A stretch of DNA of 64,000 nt from Nitrospirota bacterium (GTDB lineage Bacteria > Nitrospirota > Thermodesulfovibrionia > Thermodesulfovibrionales > UBA6898). The DNA is taken from contig JAKAHR010000002.1 in assembly GCA_021825365.1 (NCBI GenBank), forward strand, positions 57,639 through 121,638. Direction: 5' to 3'. The translations under genes and the position numbers were made by a program. The notes below the pieces were generated by a model that worked only from the letters and a program-made list of their open reading frames with translations, had not been told where the DNA came from and searched no databases. The stretch's first letter is position 1. The number at the start of each line of letters is the position of its first letter. Positions 8,814-19,282 of this stretch are shown here, one piece after another.

Positions 8814-10037
8814 CTACAGAAACATGCTTACCACAAACGTTCCCGTCATGGCAATCATAACGCCAACCGTCGCCCATGCGATCCAGTTGAAGGATCGGGA
8901 GTTTGTGTAATCTTCCATAAGTTCTCTTTTATTGATCAACAAAAGCATGAAGATAAGCACGAAAGGCAGCATCATGCCGTTTATCACCTGCGATATCCAC
9001 ATGATCGGAATAAGCGGCGCGTTGGGAAAAAGGACGATCAGGGCCCCGATGGCAATGAGAATCGTATAGAGCCACATGAATTGCGGAGCGTCCTTGAACG
9101 TCTTGTTCACGCCCGCCTCCCAGCCCATTCCCTCGCAAATATAGTAGGCGGTGGCAAGGGGCAGGATTGAAGCGGAAAAGAGAGAAGCATTGGCCAATCC
9201 GACGGCGAAGAGGACAGATGCATATTTCCCGGCGATGGGCGCAAGGGAAATGGCCGCGTCCCTGGCACTTTCGATCTTTATCCCCGCCGCAAAGAGCGTG
9301 GCACCGCAGGCCACGATGATGAAGAGTGCAATGATATCCGTCATGAAACAGCCGAAGATAACGTCGAGACGGGAGGCCCAGTAGTCTTCCTTCCGTATCC
9401 CCTTTTCGACCACCGCCGACTGCAGATAAAATTGCATCCACGGCGCGATCGTAGTACCCACCACCCCGATCAGCGTGACGATGTAGACAGATGTAAATTG
9501 AAAGGAGGGGCGTATCGTCTGGAGGGCCACCTCCCCCCAGTCAGGCTTCGCCATAAAGGCGGCGGGAATGTACACCAGGTATACGAGGCAAAAGGCCAAA
9601 AAGACTTTTTCCACCACCCGATAGGAGCCTTTGACGACAAGCAGCCAGACCATGACGGCCCCGATGGGAACTGATATGTATTTATTCACCCCGAAAAGTT
9701 CATTGCTGGCGGCCCACCCGGCAAATTCGGCGGCCGTATTCCCCAGGTCCGTGATAAACAGAAAGATCATGAGCCAGAAAGTTATTTTCACCCCATAGTT
9801 CTCCCGTATCAGTTCCGCAAGCCCCTTCCCGGTGACCGCGCCCATCCTGGCGGACATCTCCTGCACGACGATGAGGGCTATAGTGATAGGGATAAGAGAC
9901 CACAGCAGGGAATAGCCGAAGTGCGCACCAGCGATCGAATAGGTTGCAATCCCGCCGGCATCGTTGTCCACATTTGCAGTGATGATGCCGGGACCGATTA
10001 TGGAGAGAAGGAAAACAAACCTCCGCCAGCGGGTCAT
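8814..10037 (-). CDS. NRAMP-family divalent metal transporter, divergent (possibly Mg2+)
   Basis: 407 residues with about eleven hydrophobic spans, an inner-membrane SLC11/NRAMP fold. The two metal-site helices depart from canonical MntH: the TM1 motif DPGN reads DNDA (in NVDNDAGG), and the TM6 MPH motif reads APW (in GTTIAPWMQF), so the conserved metal-ligand methionine is absent. In SLC11 proteins that methionine favours transition metals, and relatives lacking it include Mg2+ transporters. Its ATG overlaps the stop of the upstream MgtE_N-CBS gene, which supports magnesium. The family is certain; the ion is inferred. Confidence 0.88.
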   Translation of the reverse strand: MTRWRRFVFLLSIIGPGIITANVDNDAGGIATYSIAGAHFGYSLLWSLIPITIALIVVQEMSARMGAVTGKGLAELIRENYGVKITFWLMIFLFITDLGNTAAEFAGWAASNELFGVNKYISVPIGAVMVWLLVVKGSYRVVEKVFLAFCLVYLVYIPAAFMAKPDWGEVALQTIRPSFQFTSVYIVTLIGVVGTTIAPWMQFYLQSAVVEKGIRKEDYWASRLDVIFGCFMTDIIALFIIVACGATLFAAGIKIESARDAAISLAPIAGKYASVLFAVGLANASLFSASILPLATAYYICEGMGWEAGVNKTFKDAPQFMWLYTILIAIGALIVLFPNAPLIPIMWISQVINGMMLPFVLIFMLLLINKRELMEDYTNSRSFNWIAWATVGVMIAMTGTFVVSMFL

Positions 10038-11296
10038 CCCTTTCTCCGCTTTCTTCGGGAAGCCGTGGGAAGCAGGACATCGATGATGTCGTCCACCGTG
10101 ATAATGCCGTGCATGGCGCCCTTGTCGTCGACCACGGGGAGTGCCAGGAGGTTGTATTTTGAGATCATCTCCGCTGCATCCATCTCATCTTCTTCGGGAG
10201 AGACGGTCTTGAGGTTCGTTTCCATAATGTCAGCCAGGAGGCAGTCATGTTCGGCAAGGAGCAACTCGCGCAGCGACGCCACGCCGATGAGTCTCTCGTC
10301 TTTGTCCACAACGTAGATGTAGTAGGTGTTTTCGACCTCCTTTGCCTCCGCCTTGAACTTCTCGAAGGCCTCCTGGACGGTCATCTGCGCCGGGTAGGCT
10401 ATGTATTCGTTCGTCATAAGGCCGCCAGCGGTATCCTCCTCATGCCCAAGGAGTTCCTGGATGTCCTCCGCCTCTTCCTTTTCGATATGCTCCAGTATCT
10501 CCTTCGCCTTTTCTGTCGGAAGATCGCTCAGCACGTCGGCCGCATCGTCCGGGGGCATCTCTTCGATAATATCCGCCGCCTTCTCCGCCTCCATGGCGTT
10601 GATGATCTCCGCCTGCATCTCCGGCTTGAGTTCGGACAAGGCCTCGGCTGCGGTCTCGATATCAAGGTCCTTGAAGAGATGGGTGCCCTCCTCCCTCGAT
10701 ACCTGGCTGATGATGTCTGCGATATCGGCGGGGTGCAGATCAGAGAGCATCTGTCGGGGTACGGTCAGGGTTATCGCCTGCAGCTTCGGCCGCAGCGGCT
10801 GGATATAATTCCAGCTGATGAGGTTAAACGGCAGCTGCGCCTTAATCAGGCTGAAAAACTCCTCGCTGCCCCGCTCGATGCCGAGCCTCCTGAGGATCCC
10901 CCGCATTCCCACGTCAACGGCGATGAGCACCGCCCTGCCGTGGTAGCCCTCGAGTTTTACGTCATTCACGCGCACCACCTTGGCGCCGTTTGCGTCAACG
11001 ATCTGCTTGTCGAGGATATCCCTGACGATGAGAAGGTCTCCCTCCGTGAACTCATAGATCGAGAGGCTGTCGCCGTATACCCGGGAGGAGATGATCTTCT
11101 TGTTGAAGATGTTGAGGTCCTGCCACGGCACCAAGTAGTCTTTTTTCTTCTTTTCGACGATCAGGGCCGCGACGAGCGGCAGGGGGTCGCCCTTTACGAT
11201 GACCAGGTCGCGCACCCTGCCCAACTCCTCTCCCTTGGGGTCGAGGACCGGCTTTTTTATGATCTCGCTCGAAAAGACCTCTCCGAAAAACGACAT
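10034..11296 (-). CDS. soluble PRC-barrel / MgtE_N / CBS-pair protein
   Basis: 420 residues. An N-terminal PRC-barrel-like part contains VRDLVIVKGDPLP; a MgtE N-terminal helical repeat domain follows (DLHPADIADIISQV, EMPPDDAADVLSDLP); two CBS motifs end the protein. This is the cytosolic Mg2+-sensing half of MgtE, but the membrane channel domain is missing. ATG 11296 has GGGAG five bases upstream; the frame is open to 11371 without a better site. Its stop overlaps the NRAMP start (ATGA), so it probably gates or senses for that transporter. The pairing is the main evidence for the latter's substrate. Confidence 0.85.
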   Translation of the reverse strand: MSFFGEVFSSEIIKKPVLDPKGEELGRVRDLVIVKGDPLPLVAALIVEKKKKDYLVPWQDLNIFNKKIISSRVYGDSLSIYEFTEGDLLIVRDILDKQIVDANGAKVVRVNDVKLEGYHGRAVLIAVDVGMRGILRRLGIERGSEEFFSLIKAQLPFNLISWNYIQPLRPKLQAITLTVPRQMLSDLHPADIADIISQVSREEGTHLFKDLDIETAAEALSELKPEMQAEIINAMEAEKAADIIEEMPPDDAADVLSDLPTEKAKEILEHIEKEEAEDIQELLGHEEDTAGGLMTNEYIAYPAQMTVQEAFEKFKAEAKEVENTYYIYVVDKDERLIGVASLRELLLAEHDCLLADIMETNLKTVSPEEDEMDAAEMISKYNLLALPVVDDKGAMHGIITVDDIIDVLLPTASRRKRRKG

Positions 11297-11456
11297 AGTG
11301 CTCCCTGGATTTGCGATTGGGAAATGGCTGCTTCCGCATAAAGTATAGCCTCTGATGGCTTTTTTCAGCAACCGTTTTATTCCGCTGTCAGTGGACTGAT
11401 GACAACCTCTGACGCGGGTCCCCGTCCTCCACTGGAATTAGCCGGAAACCGCGTGC

Positions 11457-11462
11457 TACAAT
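11457..11462 (+). promoter_or_regulatory. extended -10 box of the DUF1015 gene
   Basis: TGC followed by TACAAT, 32 bases before the start codon. An AGGATGAG ribosome site lies between. No clear -35 hexamer, as expected for an extended -10 promoter. Confidence 0.45.
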
Positions 11463-11494
11463 AGCCCCATATTTTCCCCCCAGGATGAGAAACA

Positions 11495-12739
11495 ATGGCT
11501 GAAGTAATACCGTTTAGAGGAGTTTTGTACAATGTGCCGCGCATCTCCCGGTCCTCCGGCGAGGACCTGCTCGCGCCCCCCTATGACATCATCACGCCTG
11601 ACTGCCAGGAGGAGTTGTACCGGAAGAGTCCGTACAATATCGTGCGCATCGACTTCGGCAGGCAGCTCCCCGGCGACGACGCGGCAGCCAACCGGTATTC
11701 CCGCGCAAAGGAGAGCCTCGATTCCTGGCTGAAGGACGAGGTTCTCATCCGGAGCGATCGCCCCTGCTATTATTCCTACGAAATATCATATACAATGGGA
11801 AATATAGAGAAGGTCCTCCGGGGCTTTCTCGGACTCGTCAGGCTCGAGGAACTCGGCAAGGGAGATATCTATCCTCATGAGTACACCCATTCAAAGCCCA
11901 AGAAAGACAGGCTGAGCCTCATGAAGATATGCAATGCGAACATCAGTCCGATTTTTTCCCTCTACAGCGGCAAGGAGAGAAGGACCTCTTCGGTCCTGTC
12001 GGAGGTGAACCGGTCGAAGCCGTACATCGAGGCCCGGGACAGGGACGGTTCGGTCCACCGTCTGTGGGAGATCTCCGGCGCAGATGCCCTTGATACGATC
12101 CGCAGGGAAGTCGGCGGCAGCGCTATCTTCATCGCGGACGGCCATCACCGGTACGAAACGGCCCTCGAATACCAGAAGGAGATGCGGGCAAAGGAAGGCC
12201 CGTCCGACGGTCCGAGGCCCTATGACTATGTGCTCATGTTCCTCGCACACATCGCTGACGAGGGGCTGACCGTCCTGCCGACGCACCGCCTCGCGGAGAG
12301 CCTGCCGGCCGATGCGCTCGATCTTCTCGCCTCCGATTTCCGTATCGAAGAGATAACCGGAGGTTTTGACATCCCCGGCTCGATCGCGGGAAAAAGGGAT
12401 GTCTTCGGTCTGTATACCGGCGGGCAGACGTGGCACCGCCTGACCTACACGGGCGAAGGGATCAACGGAGCACCGCCTGCACTGCGGGACCTCGACGTGA
12501 CCGTGCTTCACGACCTCATATTCAAACAGCTTCTGGATATTGACAGGGTTTCCTACGAGATGGATGTCTCGAAATGCCTGCAGTCCGTCAGGGACGGAAG
12601 ATATGCTGCCGCCTTTTTCCTCAACCCTACGAGGGTGGAGGACGTGGAGCGGGTCGCCCTGTCTTCTCTGAGGATGCCGCCCAAATCCACCTATTTTTTC
12701 CCGAAGCTCCTGACCGGATTGGTTTTAAACATCTTTTAA
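11495..12739 (+). CDS. DUF1015 family protein
   Basis: 414 residues matching the whole DUF1015 family: N-terminal VIPFRGVLYN and LAPPYDIIT, central IADGHHRYETAL, C-terminal half ending in PPKSTYFFPKLLTGLV. The family is widespread in bacteria, is sometimes found next to serine or glycolytic genes, and has no proven reaction. The conserved DGHHRYETA motif suggests an active site. ATG start with an AGGA site. It is followed 24 bases later by gap and pgk, so it may be co-transcribed with lower glycolysis. Confidence 0.88.
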   Translation: MAEVIPFRGVLYNVPRISRSSGEDLLAPPYDIITPDCQEELYRKSPYNIVRIDFGRQLPGDDAAANRYSRAKESLDSWLKDEVLIRSDRPCYYSYEISYTMGNIEKVLRGFLGLVRLEELGKGDIYPHEYTHSKPKKDRLSLMKICNANISPIFSLYSGKERRTSSVLSEVNRSKPYIEARDRDGSVHRLWEISGADALDTIRREVGGSAIFIADGHHRYETALEYQKEMRAKEGPSDGPRPYDYVLMFLAHIADEGLTVLPTHRLAESLPADALDLLASDFRIEEITGGFDIPGSIAGKRDVFGLYTGGQTWHRLTYTGEGINGAPPALRDLDVTVLHDLIFKQLLDIDRVSYEMDVSKCLQSVRDGRYAAAFFLNPTRVEDVERVALSSLRMPPKSTYFFPKLLTGLVLNIF

Positions 12740-13771
<1,032 letters not shown>

Positions 13772-13773
13772 TA

Positions 13774-15015
13774 ATGATCAGGAAGAACAACTCGAACTCG
13801 TTGTCCATCAAGGACGTGCTGAACAAGCTCTCGATCGACGAGCTCGACATCAAGGGGAAGCGTGTCTTCATCCGCGCCGATTTCAACGTCCCCTTTGACG
13901 ACAATCTCCGCATTACCGACGACAGCCGCATCCGTTCCACTCTCCCCACCATCAACTACGCGATCGACGAGGGGGCCAAGGTGATCCTCGCCTCCCACCT
14001 CGGCAGACCCAAGGGGAAGCCGGACCCCCGCTACAGCCTCGCGCCCGTTGCCAAGAGGCTCCACCGGCTCCTGGGCAAGGAGGTCCTCTTCGCGCCCGAC
14101 TGCATCGGCCCCCAGGTCGAAGGGATCGTTGCCCGGATGAAGGACGGCGACGTGGTCCTGCTCGAAAACCTGCGATACCATGCCGAGGAGGAGAAGAACG
14201 AGGAGACATTCTCAAAGAGCCTGGCAAAGCTCGCCGACTTCTTTATCAATGATGCCTTCGGCGCTGCCCACCGCAGCCACGCCTCGGTCGTCGGCATCGC
14301 CAAATTCCTTCCTTCAGCAGCCGGCTTCCTGATGAAGAAGGAGATCGAATATCTCAAGGGGGTTGTCAACAACCCGGTCAGGCCGTTTGTGGCGATCCTC
14401 GGGGGGGCGAAGGTCTCGGGCAAGATCGGCGTCCTTGAGCACATCGAGACGAAGGTGGACAAGGTGCTTATCGGCGGCGGCATGGCCTTCACCTTCATCA
14501 AGGCGATGGGGTATGAGGTGGGCGATTCCCTGGTCGAGGAAGAAATGCTCGACACCGCCCTGCGGATACGGAAGACCCTCAAGAGCGCCGGCGTCAAGTT
14601 CTACCTCCCCGTTGATTGCGTCATCGCCCAGAGCCTGGAACCGGGGGCTGAGACGAAGATCGTACCGACGATGGAGATACCCAAGGGATGGCGTGCGCTG
14701 GACATCGGGCCGGCGACGGTGAAGCTCTTCGCCGAGGCCCTCTTCAACGCAAAGACGATACTCTGGAACGGGCCGATGGGAATCTTCGAGGTAGACGCTT
14801 ACTCACGGGGCACCTTTGCCATCGCCCGGGCGGTGGCGGATGCCTATGCTCTCACGATCGTCGGCGGAGGCGACACGGATCTCGCTGTCCATCGCGCCGG
14901 CGTGTCGGACGCCCTGTCCTTCATATCAACCGGCGGCGGGGCATCCCTGCAGCTCCTCGAGGGAAAGGAACTGCCGGGCATCGCTGCCCTCACGGACCGC
15001 AAGACAGACATCTAG
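13774..15015 (+). CDS. pgk: phosphoglycerate kinase
   Basis: 413 residues. Transfers phosphate between 1,3-bisphosphoglycerate and ADP. The conserved N-terminal RVFIRADFNVPFD, the substrate-binding SHLGRPKG, GGAKVSGKIGVLEHI and the C-terminal nucleotide-site GGGDTDLA are all present. The start at 13774 follows the gap stop and has AGAGG upstream; in-frame codons further back lie inside gap. About fifteen extra residues precede the usual family start. A strong terminator follows immediately. Confidence 0.97.
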   Translation: MIRKNNSNSLSIKDVLNKLSIDELDIKGKRVFIRADFNVPFDDNLRITDDSRIRSTLPTINYAIDEGAKVILASHLGRPKGKPDPRYSLAPVAKRLHRLLGKEVLFAPDCIGPQVEGIVARMKDGDVVLLENLRYHAEEEKNEETFSKSLAKLADFFINDAFGAAHRSHASVVGIAKFLPSAAGFLMKKEIEYLKGVVNNPVRPFVAILGGAKVSGKIGVLEHIETKVDKVLIGGGMAFTFIKAMGYEVGDSLVEEEMLDTALRIRKTLKSAGVKFYLPVDCVIAQSLEPGAETKIVPTMEIPKGWRALDIGPATVKLFAEALFNAKTILWNGPMGIFEVDAYSRGTFAIARAVADAYALTIVGGGDTDLAVHRAGVSDALSFISTGGGASLQLLEGKELPGIAALTDRKTDI

Positions 15016-15021
15016 ACCGGC

Positions 15022-15074
15022 AAAAGGCCGTTCTGTACCTGCCCTCGTCGGTAGATACAGAACGGCCTTTTTTT
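15022..15074 (+). terminator. rho-independent terminator after pgk
   Basis: A 16-base perfect stem, AAAAGGCCGTTCTGTA (15022-15037) with its complement at 15056-15071, an 18-base loop, and a run of T through 15074. It ends the DUF1015-gap-pgk unit. Confidence 0.93.
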
Positions 15075-15136
15075 GCGCGCAGAGGATGCCCGCGACTATT
15101 CCTGTTTGTACTGCCGGTGCTGACCCGTGCGTCTGA

Positions 15137-15544
15137 TCAGGCTACCGGAAGATAATAGGAATCAGTCACCTTGTGCGGGAGCTTCTCATTGACGTGGGAG
15201 AGTATGCCCCGTTTCAGCTCGACGATGGAAGGACTCTTGCTTTCGAATTCCCGGATGAGAAAGGAAGCAGCAACTTCGGGTTTGATAATGTCACCGCAGG
15301 TGAAAATGTCCACCGCCGCATAGGCATATTCAGGCCATGTGTGAATGGAAAGATGCGACTCTGCGATAACCACCATACCGCTGATGCCGAAGGGATTGAA
15401 CTCATGGAAGGAAATATCGACTATCGTCGCCTTGGCTTCCTTGGCTGCGGAAACCAGCGCGTTTTTGACCTTGGTGAGGTCCTTGAGAATCTCGGGGTTG
15501 CAGTCCCTCAATTCCACCAATAAATGGGTACCTAAAGCATGCAA
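15137..15544 (-). CDS. speD: S-adenosylmethionine decarboxylase proenzyme (class 1B)
   Basis: 135 residues. A pyruvoyl enzyme that decarboxylates SAM to give the aminopropyl donor for spermidine. Self-cleavage is expected between E62 and S63 in AESHLSIHTWPEY, with H68 and C83 in the expected catalytic places. The start is TTG at 15544: the nearest ATG is out of frame, and TTG gives residue numbers that coincide with the well-studied Thermotoga enzyme. No spermidine synthase is adjacent; a membrane-fused homologue lies at 44.7 kb. Confidence 0.95.
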   Translation of the reverse strand: MHALGTHLLVELRDCNPEILKDLTKVKNALVSAAKEAKATIVDISFHEFNPFGISGMVVIAESHLSIHTWPEYAYAAVDIFTCGDIIKPEVAASFLIREFESKSPSIVELKRGILSHVNEKLPHKVTDSYYLPVA

Positions 15545-15602
15545 TCCTCTACCCCCTCTATTGATTTTTATTCGAGGCTATTACTGCCCCTTTAAGTCAG
15601 AA

Positions 15603-15632
15603 ATTTTACAGCATATCCGAGGACCTTGTCAA
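15603..15632 (-). promoter_or_regulatory. promoter of speD
   Basis: On the minus strand: consensus TTGACA (15627-15632), 18-base spacer, TAAAAT (15603-15608). It predicts a leader of about 50 bases before the TTG start. Confidence 0.7.
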
Positions 15633-15681
15633 CATTTCCTGGCTGTTTCTCTTCAAAAAACTCAGCCTCTCCTTCTTTTTC

Positions 15682-16566
15682 TCAGGGGATGACCTTGTTG
15701 AGCTGATACTCAACGATCCCCGCTGCCCCTGCCTTCTTCAGCCGGGGGATGAGATCCCGCACCATCTTTTCATCGATGACGACATCAAGATCATACCATC
15801 CTGCATCAGAAAGAGCGGATATCGTGGGCGAGTGCATCGCCGGCAACAGGCTCATCACCCGCTTGAGGTCTTTCTTCGACACGTTCATCTTCATGCCGAC
15901 CTTCTCTTCGGCAGCCAGGGCGCCCTTCAGGAGCATCACGATATTTTCCATCTTCTGCCGTTTCCACGGGTCCTGCCACGCCTTCCTGTTGGCGATGAAC
16001 CGTGTGCTCGACTCCAGGATAGTCTCGACTATCCTGAGGTTGTTGGCCCTGAGGGAAGAGCCGGTCTCCGTCAGCTCGACGATCGCATCCGCCAGGTGAG
16101 GCGGCTTCACTTCCGTGGCACCCCACGAAAAATCGATCTCCGCATCGATCTTCTTCGCCTTGAGGTACCGCCTGGTGAACCCCACGAGTTCCGTGGCGAT
16201 CCTCTTGCCCCTGAGGTCCTTCAGGGAATGGATCTTGGACTCGACCGGCACCGCCACGACCCACCTGACCGGCCTGAGGCCCTCCTTGGCGTAGTTGAGT
16301 TCAGCCACTTCCTTTACCTCAGCCCCCTGCTCCATGATCCAGTCGTAGCCGGTCAGTCCGCAGTCGAGGATTCCGTCCTCTACATACCGCGCCATCTCCT
16401 GCGCCCTGATAAGCATGGATTCAATCTCCGGGTCGTCAAACACCGGATAGTAGGAACGGCTTGATACCGAGATATGGTAGCCTGCCTTCCTGAAGAGCTT
16501 CAGGGTGGATTCCTGCAGACTCCCCTTGGGCAGGCCGATGTTGAGCATCTTCTTTCGTGTCTTCAT
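15682..16566 (-). CDS. hisG: ATP phosphoribosyltransferase, long form
   Basis: 294 residues, first step of histidine synthesis (ATP + PRPP to phosphoribosyl-ATP). The N-terminal [10 protein letters not shown] and the [10 protein letters not shown] loop are typical. The length and the ~75-residue C-terminal region identify the long HisG form, which carries its own histidine-binding regulatory domain and needs no HisZ. ATG start with AAAGG seven bases upstream, 21 bases after the hisD stop; the two genes form an operon. Confidence 0.95.
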   Translation of the reverse strand: MKTRKKMLNIGLPKGSLQESTLKLFRKAGYHISVSSRSYYPVFDDPEIESMLIRAQEMARYVEDGILDCGLTGYDWIMEQGAEVKEVAELNYAKEGLRPVRWVVAVPVESKIHSLKDLRGKRIATELVGFTRRYLKAKKIDAEIDFSWGATEVKPPHLADAIVELTETGSSLRANNLRIVETILESSTRFIANRKAWQDPWKRQKMENIVMLLKGALAAEEKVGMKMNVSKKDLKRVMSLLPAMHSPTISALSDAGWYDLDVVIDEKMVRDLIPRLKKAGAAGIVEYQLNKVIP

Positions 16567-16587
16567 GGGTAACCTTTCTTTACTATA

Positions 16588-17877
16588 CTATCTTTTTACC
16601 GCAGCCGCCATCCTCACCCTGATGCTGTTGCCGTGGGCCTCAAGCCCTTCTGTATCGGCGATCTTCTCGACGATCCCGGCGAGATCCATAAACCCCTCCC
16701 GGGAAAAACGGAGGATGCTGGAGCGCTTGCAGAAATCATACACCCCCAGAGGGGAGAAAAACCGGGCCGTGCCCCCGGTGGGTAGCGTATGGTTCGGCCC
16801 TGCGGCATAATCCCCCAAGGCCTCGGGCGTCCAGGACCCGAGGAATATGGCGCCCGCATTCTCGATCCGCGGGAGGACCGCAGCAGGGTCCTGCGTCATG
16901 ATCTCCAGATGCTCCGGAGCTATGCCGTTGGCGATGCGGAGCGATTCGTCGAGGGACCTGGTGACGATCACGGCGCCATAGGCCCGCAGGGACGCCTGCG
17001 CGATATCTTTCCTGGCGAGACCGGATAACTGCCGCTTCACTTCCCGCGCCACGCGCACGGCGAGCTCACCCGAATCGGTGAGCAGGACGGATGATGCCCA
17101 TTCATCATGCTCCGCCTGTCCCAGAAGGTCTGCGGCGATGAAGCTGCTGTCAGCAGAATTATCCGCGATGATGAGGATCTCGCTGGGACCGGCTATCATG
17201 TCGATGTCGACCGTGCCGAATACCATGCGCTTTGCGGTGGCGACATAGATATTGCCGGGGCCGACGATCTTGTCCACCCGCCTGAGGGTCTTCGTCCCGT
17301 ACGCGAGAGCGGCCACCGCCTGGGCGCCGCCGATGCGGTAGACCTCGGTGATGCCGAGCATCCTCAGCGCGGCCATGACATACGGGTTGATTGTTCCGTC
17401 GGGGGTGGGCACGCAGACAGCGATCTCCTTCACCCCTGCCACCTGGGCGGGAATGACGTTCATGAGGACTGTCGAGGGATAGGCAGCCTTTCCGCCCGGG
17501 ACGTAGACGCCGACTCGTCCGATGGGACGGATGGACTGACCCAGGAGGGCCCCGCCGGACTTTATCGTCCAGGTCTTTTCCAGCTGTCTTTCATGGAATC
17601 TTCGAATGCGGCCTGCAGCGGTCTCCAATGCCCTGAGGATCGTCTTGTCCGCCTTGCGCGCAATGCGGTCCATCTCCGCTCTGCCCAGTGTCAGCTTCTG
17701 CAAGGCGATACGATCAAATGCCCTGGTGTAGCGGAGCACGGCCCTGTCGCCGCCCTTTTCGACATCGGAGAGGATCTTCCGGACCGTTTTTTCGATGGCG
17801 GGGCTGATCCCGGAACCGCGTTTCCGCAGACGCCGCAGGAATGCGGCGAGTCCTTTATTCCCGGTGATAATACGCAT
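16588..17877 (-). CDS. hisD: histidinol dehydrogenase
   Basis: 429 residues. Two-step NAD-dependent oxidation of L-histidinol to histidine. Characteristic stretches include YVPGGKAAYPSTVLM, GGAQAVAALAYGT, the zinc-site region GPSEILIIAD, and EHLEIMTQDP near the C-terminus. The ATG at 17877 has no Shine-Dalgarno sequence but sits six bases after a good -10 box, so it is probably read from a leaderless mRNA; hisG downstream has a normal ribosome site. Confidence 0.96.
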   Translation of the reverse strand: MRIITGNKGLAAFLRRLRKRGSGISPAIEKTVRKILSDVEKGGDRAVLRYTRAFDRIALQKLTLGRAEMDRIARKADKTILRALETAAGRIRRFHERQLEKTWTIKSGGALLGQSIRPIGRVGVYVPGGKAAYPSTVLMNVIPAQVAGVKEIAVCVPTPDGTINPYVMAALRMLGITEVYRIGGAQAVAALAYGTKTLRRVDKIVGPGNIYVATAKRMVFGTVDIDMIAGPSEILIIADNSADSSFIAADLLGQAEHDEWASSVLLTDSGELAVRVAREVKRQLSGLARKDIAQASLRAYGAVIVTRSLDESLRIANGIAPEHLEIMTQDPAAVLPRIENAGAIFLGSWTPEALGDYAAGPNHTLPTGGTARFFSPLGVYDFCKRSSILRFSREGFMDLAGIVEKIADTEGLEAHGNSIRVRMAAAVKR

Positions 17878-17883
17878 TTGTTA

Positions 17884-17912
17884 ATTCTAAGGATTCGTTT
17901 TTATTTATGCAA
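17884..17912 (-). promoter_or_regulatory. promoter of hisD-hisG (leaderless type)
   Basis: On the minus strand: TTGCAT (17907-17912), 17-base spacer, TAGAAT (17884-17889), then six bases to the hisD ATG. Confidence 0.6.
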
Positions 17913-17928
17913 GTTCCCGCCGCGGCAA

Positions 17929-17958
17929 TTGACTTACGACTTTGGCCTGCAGTAAAGT
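17929..17958 (+). promoter_or_regulatory. promoter of HD-GYP/GAF gene (leaderless type)
   Basis: TTGACT (17929-17934), 18-base spacer, TAAAGT (17953-17958), then six bases to ATG 17965. It is back to back with the hisD promoter. Confidence 0.6.
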
Positions 17959-17964
17959 TGTTGT

Positions 17965-19278
17965 ATGGCTGAAGAGAACCGCAGCGCAAAGCACTCGGTC
18001 ATACGGGAAATAACCGAGAAAATCCGGCTCTCCGTAGCTGTCATCGCCTTCGTCATACTCACCCTGTTTGCGGTCATCCTGAAGTACGTCTACCTCCCCT
18101 CAGCGACGTATCTCAACTTTCTCCCCGACATCTCGGTTACCGTGATCGTCACTATCGCCCTTATCCTCGCCCTTATAGGCCTTTTCTATTCGACGCGGAT
18201 CTCGCTCCAGATGGTGCGCATCATCAGGGACTATGCAAACCGGCTGGAAAAGATACTCTCCATTACGCGCGACCTCAGGGAAGAGATCTATGGCGACATC
18301 CTCCTGGAGAAGATCATGGACTCTGCCCTTGCGATCACGAATTCTGACGCAGGGTCGATCCTCCTCATGGACAGCGACACCCTGGTCTTTAAGATCGTCC
18401 GGGGACAGAAGGCCGAAACCCTCATCGGGACGGCTATCGGAAAAGGAAAGGGAATCGCGGGTTGGGTGGCCCAGACAGGGGAGCCCCTGCGCCTCAAGGA
18501 CGTATCACGAGACGGGCGCTTCAACCCGGACATCGACACCCTCACCGGCTACCGGACGAAGTCCGTCCTCTGCGTGCCGCTGAAGATCACCTCCGGCGTC
18601 ATCGGGGTGATCGAGCTCCTGAACAAGAGGGGCGGATACCCCTACCGCGAGCGGGATGAGGAGATCATCACCTACCTCGCCGAGCAGGCGGCCATATCGA
18701 TTATCAAGACGCGGTTCTTCGAAGACCAGAAGAACTATGAGATCCATCTGACCGACATGCTCCTGGAGGCGATCGATTACCATATCCCGGAAAAAAGGGG
18801 GCATTCCCGGCGAGTCGCCCGCTACAGCAATATCATGGCGAAATGCCTGAACATGACCGAGCAGGAGAAGAAGAGGCTCTATTTCGCCAGCCTGCTGCAC
18901 GATGTTGGGTTCCTCAAGATCAACTCGGACAATGCCTTTAAGAAGGAAGAATACATGCGGCACCCCAAGGTGGGGTACGAGATGATAAAGCCCATCAACT
19001 TCTACGCAGATATAGCGCCCTTCATCCTCTACCACCACGAGAGGTTTGACGGCCACGGATATCCCGGGCAGCTCGCGGGAGAGGACATCCCGCTGGAGGC
19101 GCGGATCATCCATATAGCCGAGGCCTTTGACGCGATGGTGAGTACGACGTCCTACCGGGTGCCGGTGAGTTTTACCGAGGCGGTGGAAGAACTCAAACGG
19201 AAGTCAGGCACCCAGTTCGACCAGGAGCTGGTCGAACTGTTCGTGAGCAATGTCGAGCCCCAGCACATAAAGCCCTGA
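17965..19278 (+). CDS. membrane GAF - HD-GYP cyclic-di-GMP phosphodiesterase
   Basis: 437 residues. Two N-terminal membrane spans (about 22-42 and 57-75), a linker helix, a GAF sensor domain (~115-245) and an HD-GYP domain (~255-425). The catalytic pair is in ASLLHDVGF and the GYP loop in HHERFDGHGYPGQ, so the hydrolase site looks intact; such proteins cleave cyclic di-GMP. The signal sensed by the GAF domain is unknown. No ribosome site upstream; the promoter places the transcript start at the ATG. Divergent from hisD. Confidence 0.92.
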   Translation: MAEENRSAKHSVIREITEKIRLSVAVIAFVILTLFAVILKYVYLPSATYLNFLPDISVTVIVTIALILALIGLFYSTRISLQMVRIIRDYANRLEKILSITRDLREEIYGDILLEKIMDSALAITNSDAGSILLMDSDTLVFKIVRGQKAETLIGTAIGKGKGIAGWVAQTGEPLRLKDVSRDGRFNPDIDTLTGYRTKSVLCVPLKITSGVIGVIELLNKRGGYPYRERDEEIITYLAEQAAISIIKTRFFEDQKNYEIHLTDMLLEAIDYHIPEKRGHSRRVARYSNIMAKCLNMTEQEKKRLYFASLLHDVGFLKINSDNAFKKEEYMRHPKVGYEMIKPINFYADIAPFILYHHERFDGHGYPGQLAGEDIPLEARIIHIAEAFDAMVSTTSYRVPVSFTEAVEELKRKSGTQFDQELVELFVSNVEPQHIKP

Positions 19279-19282
19279 GGCC

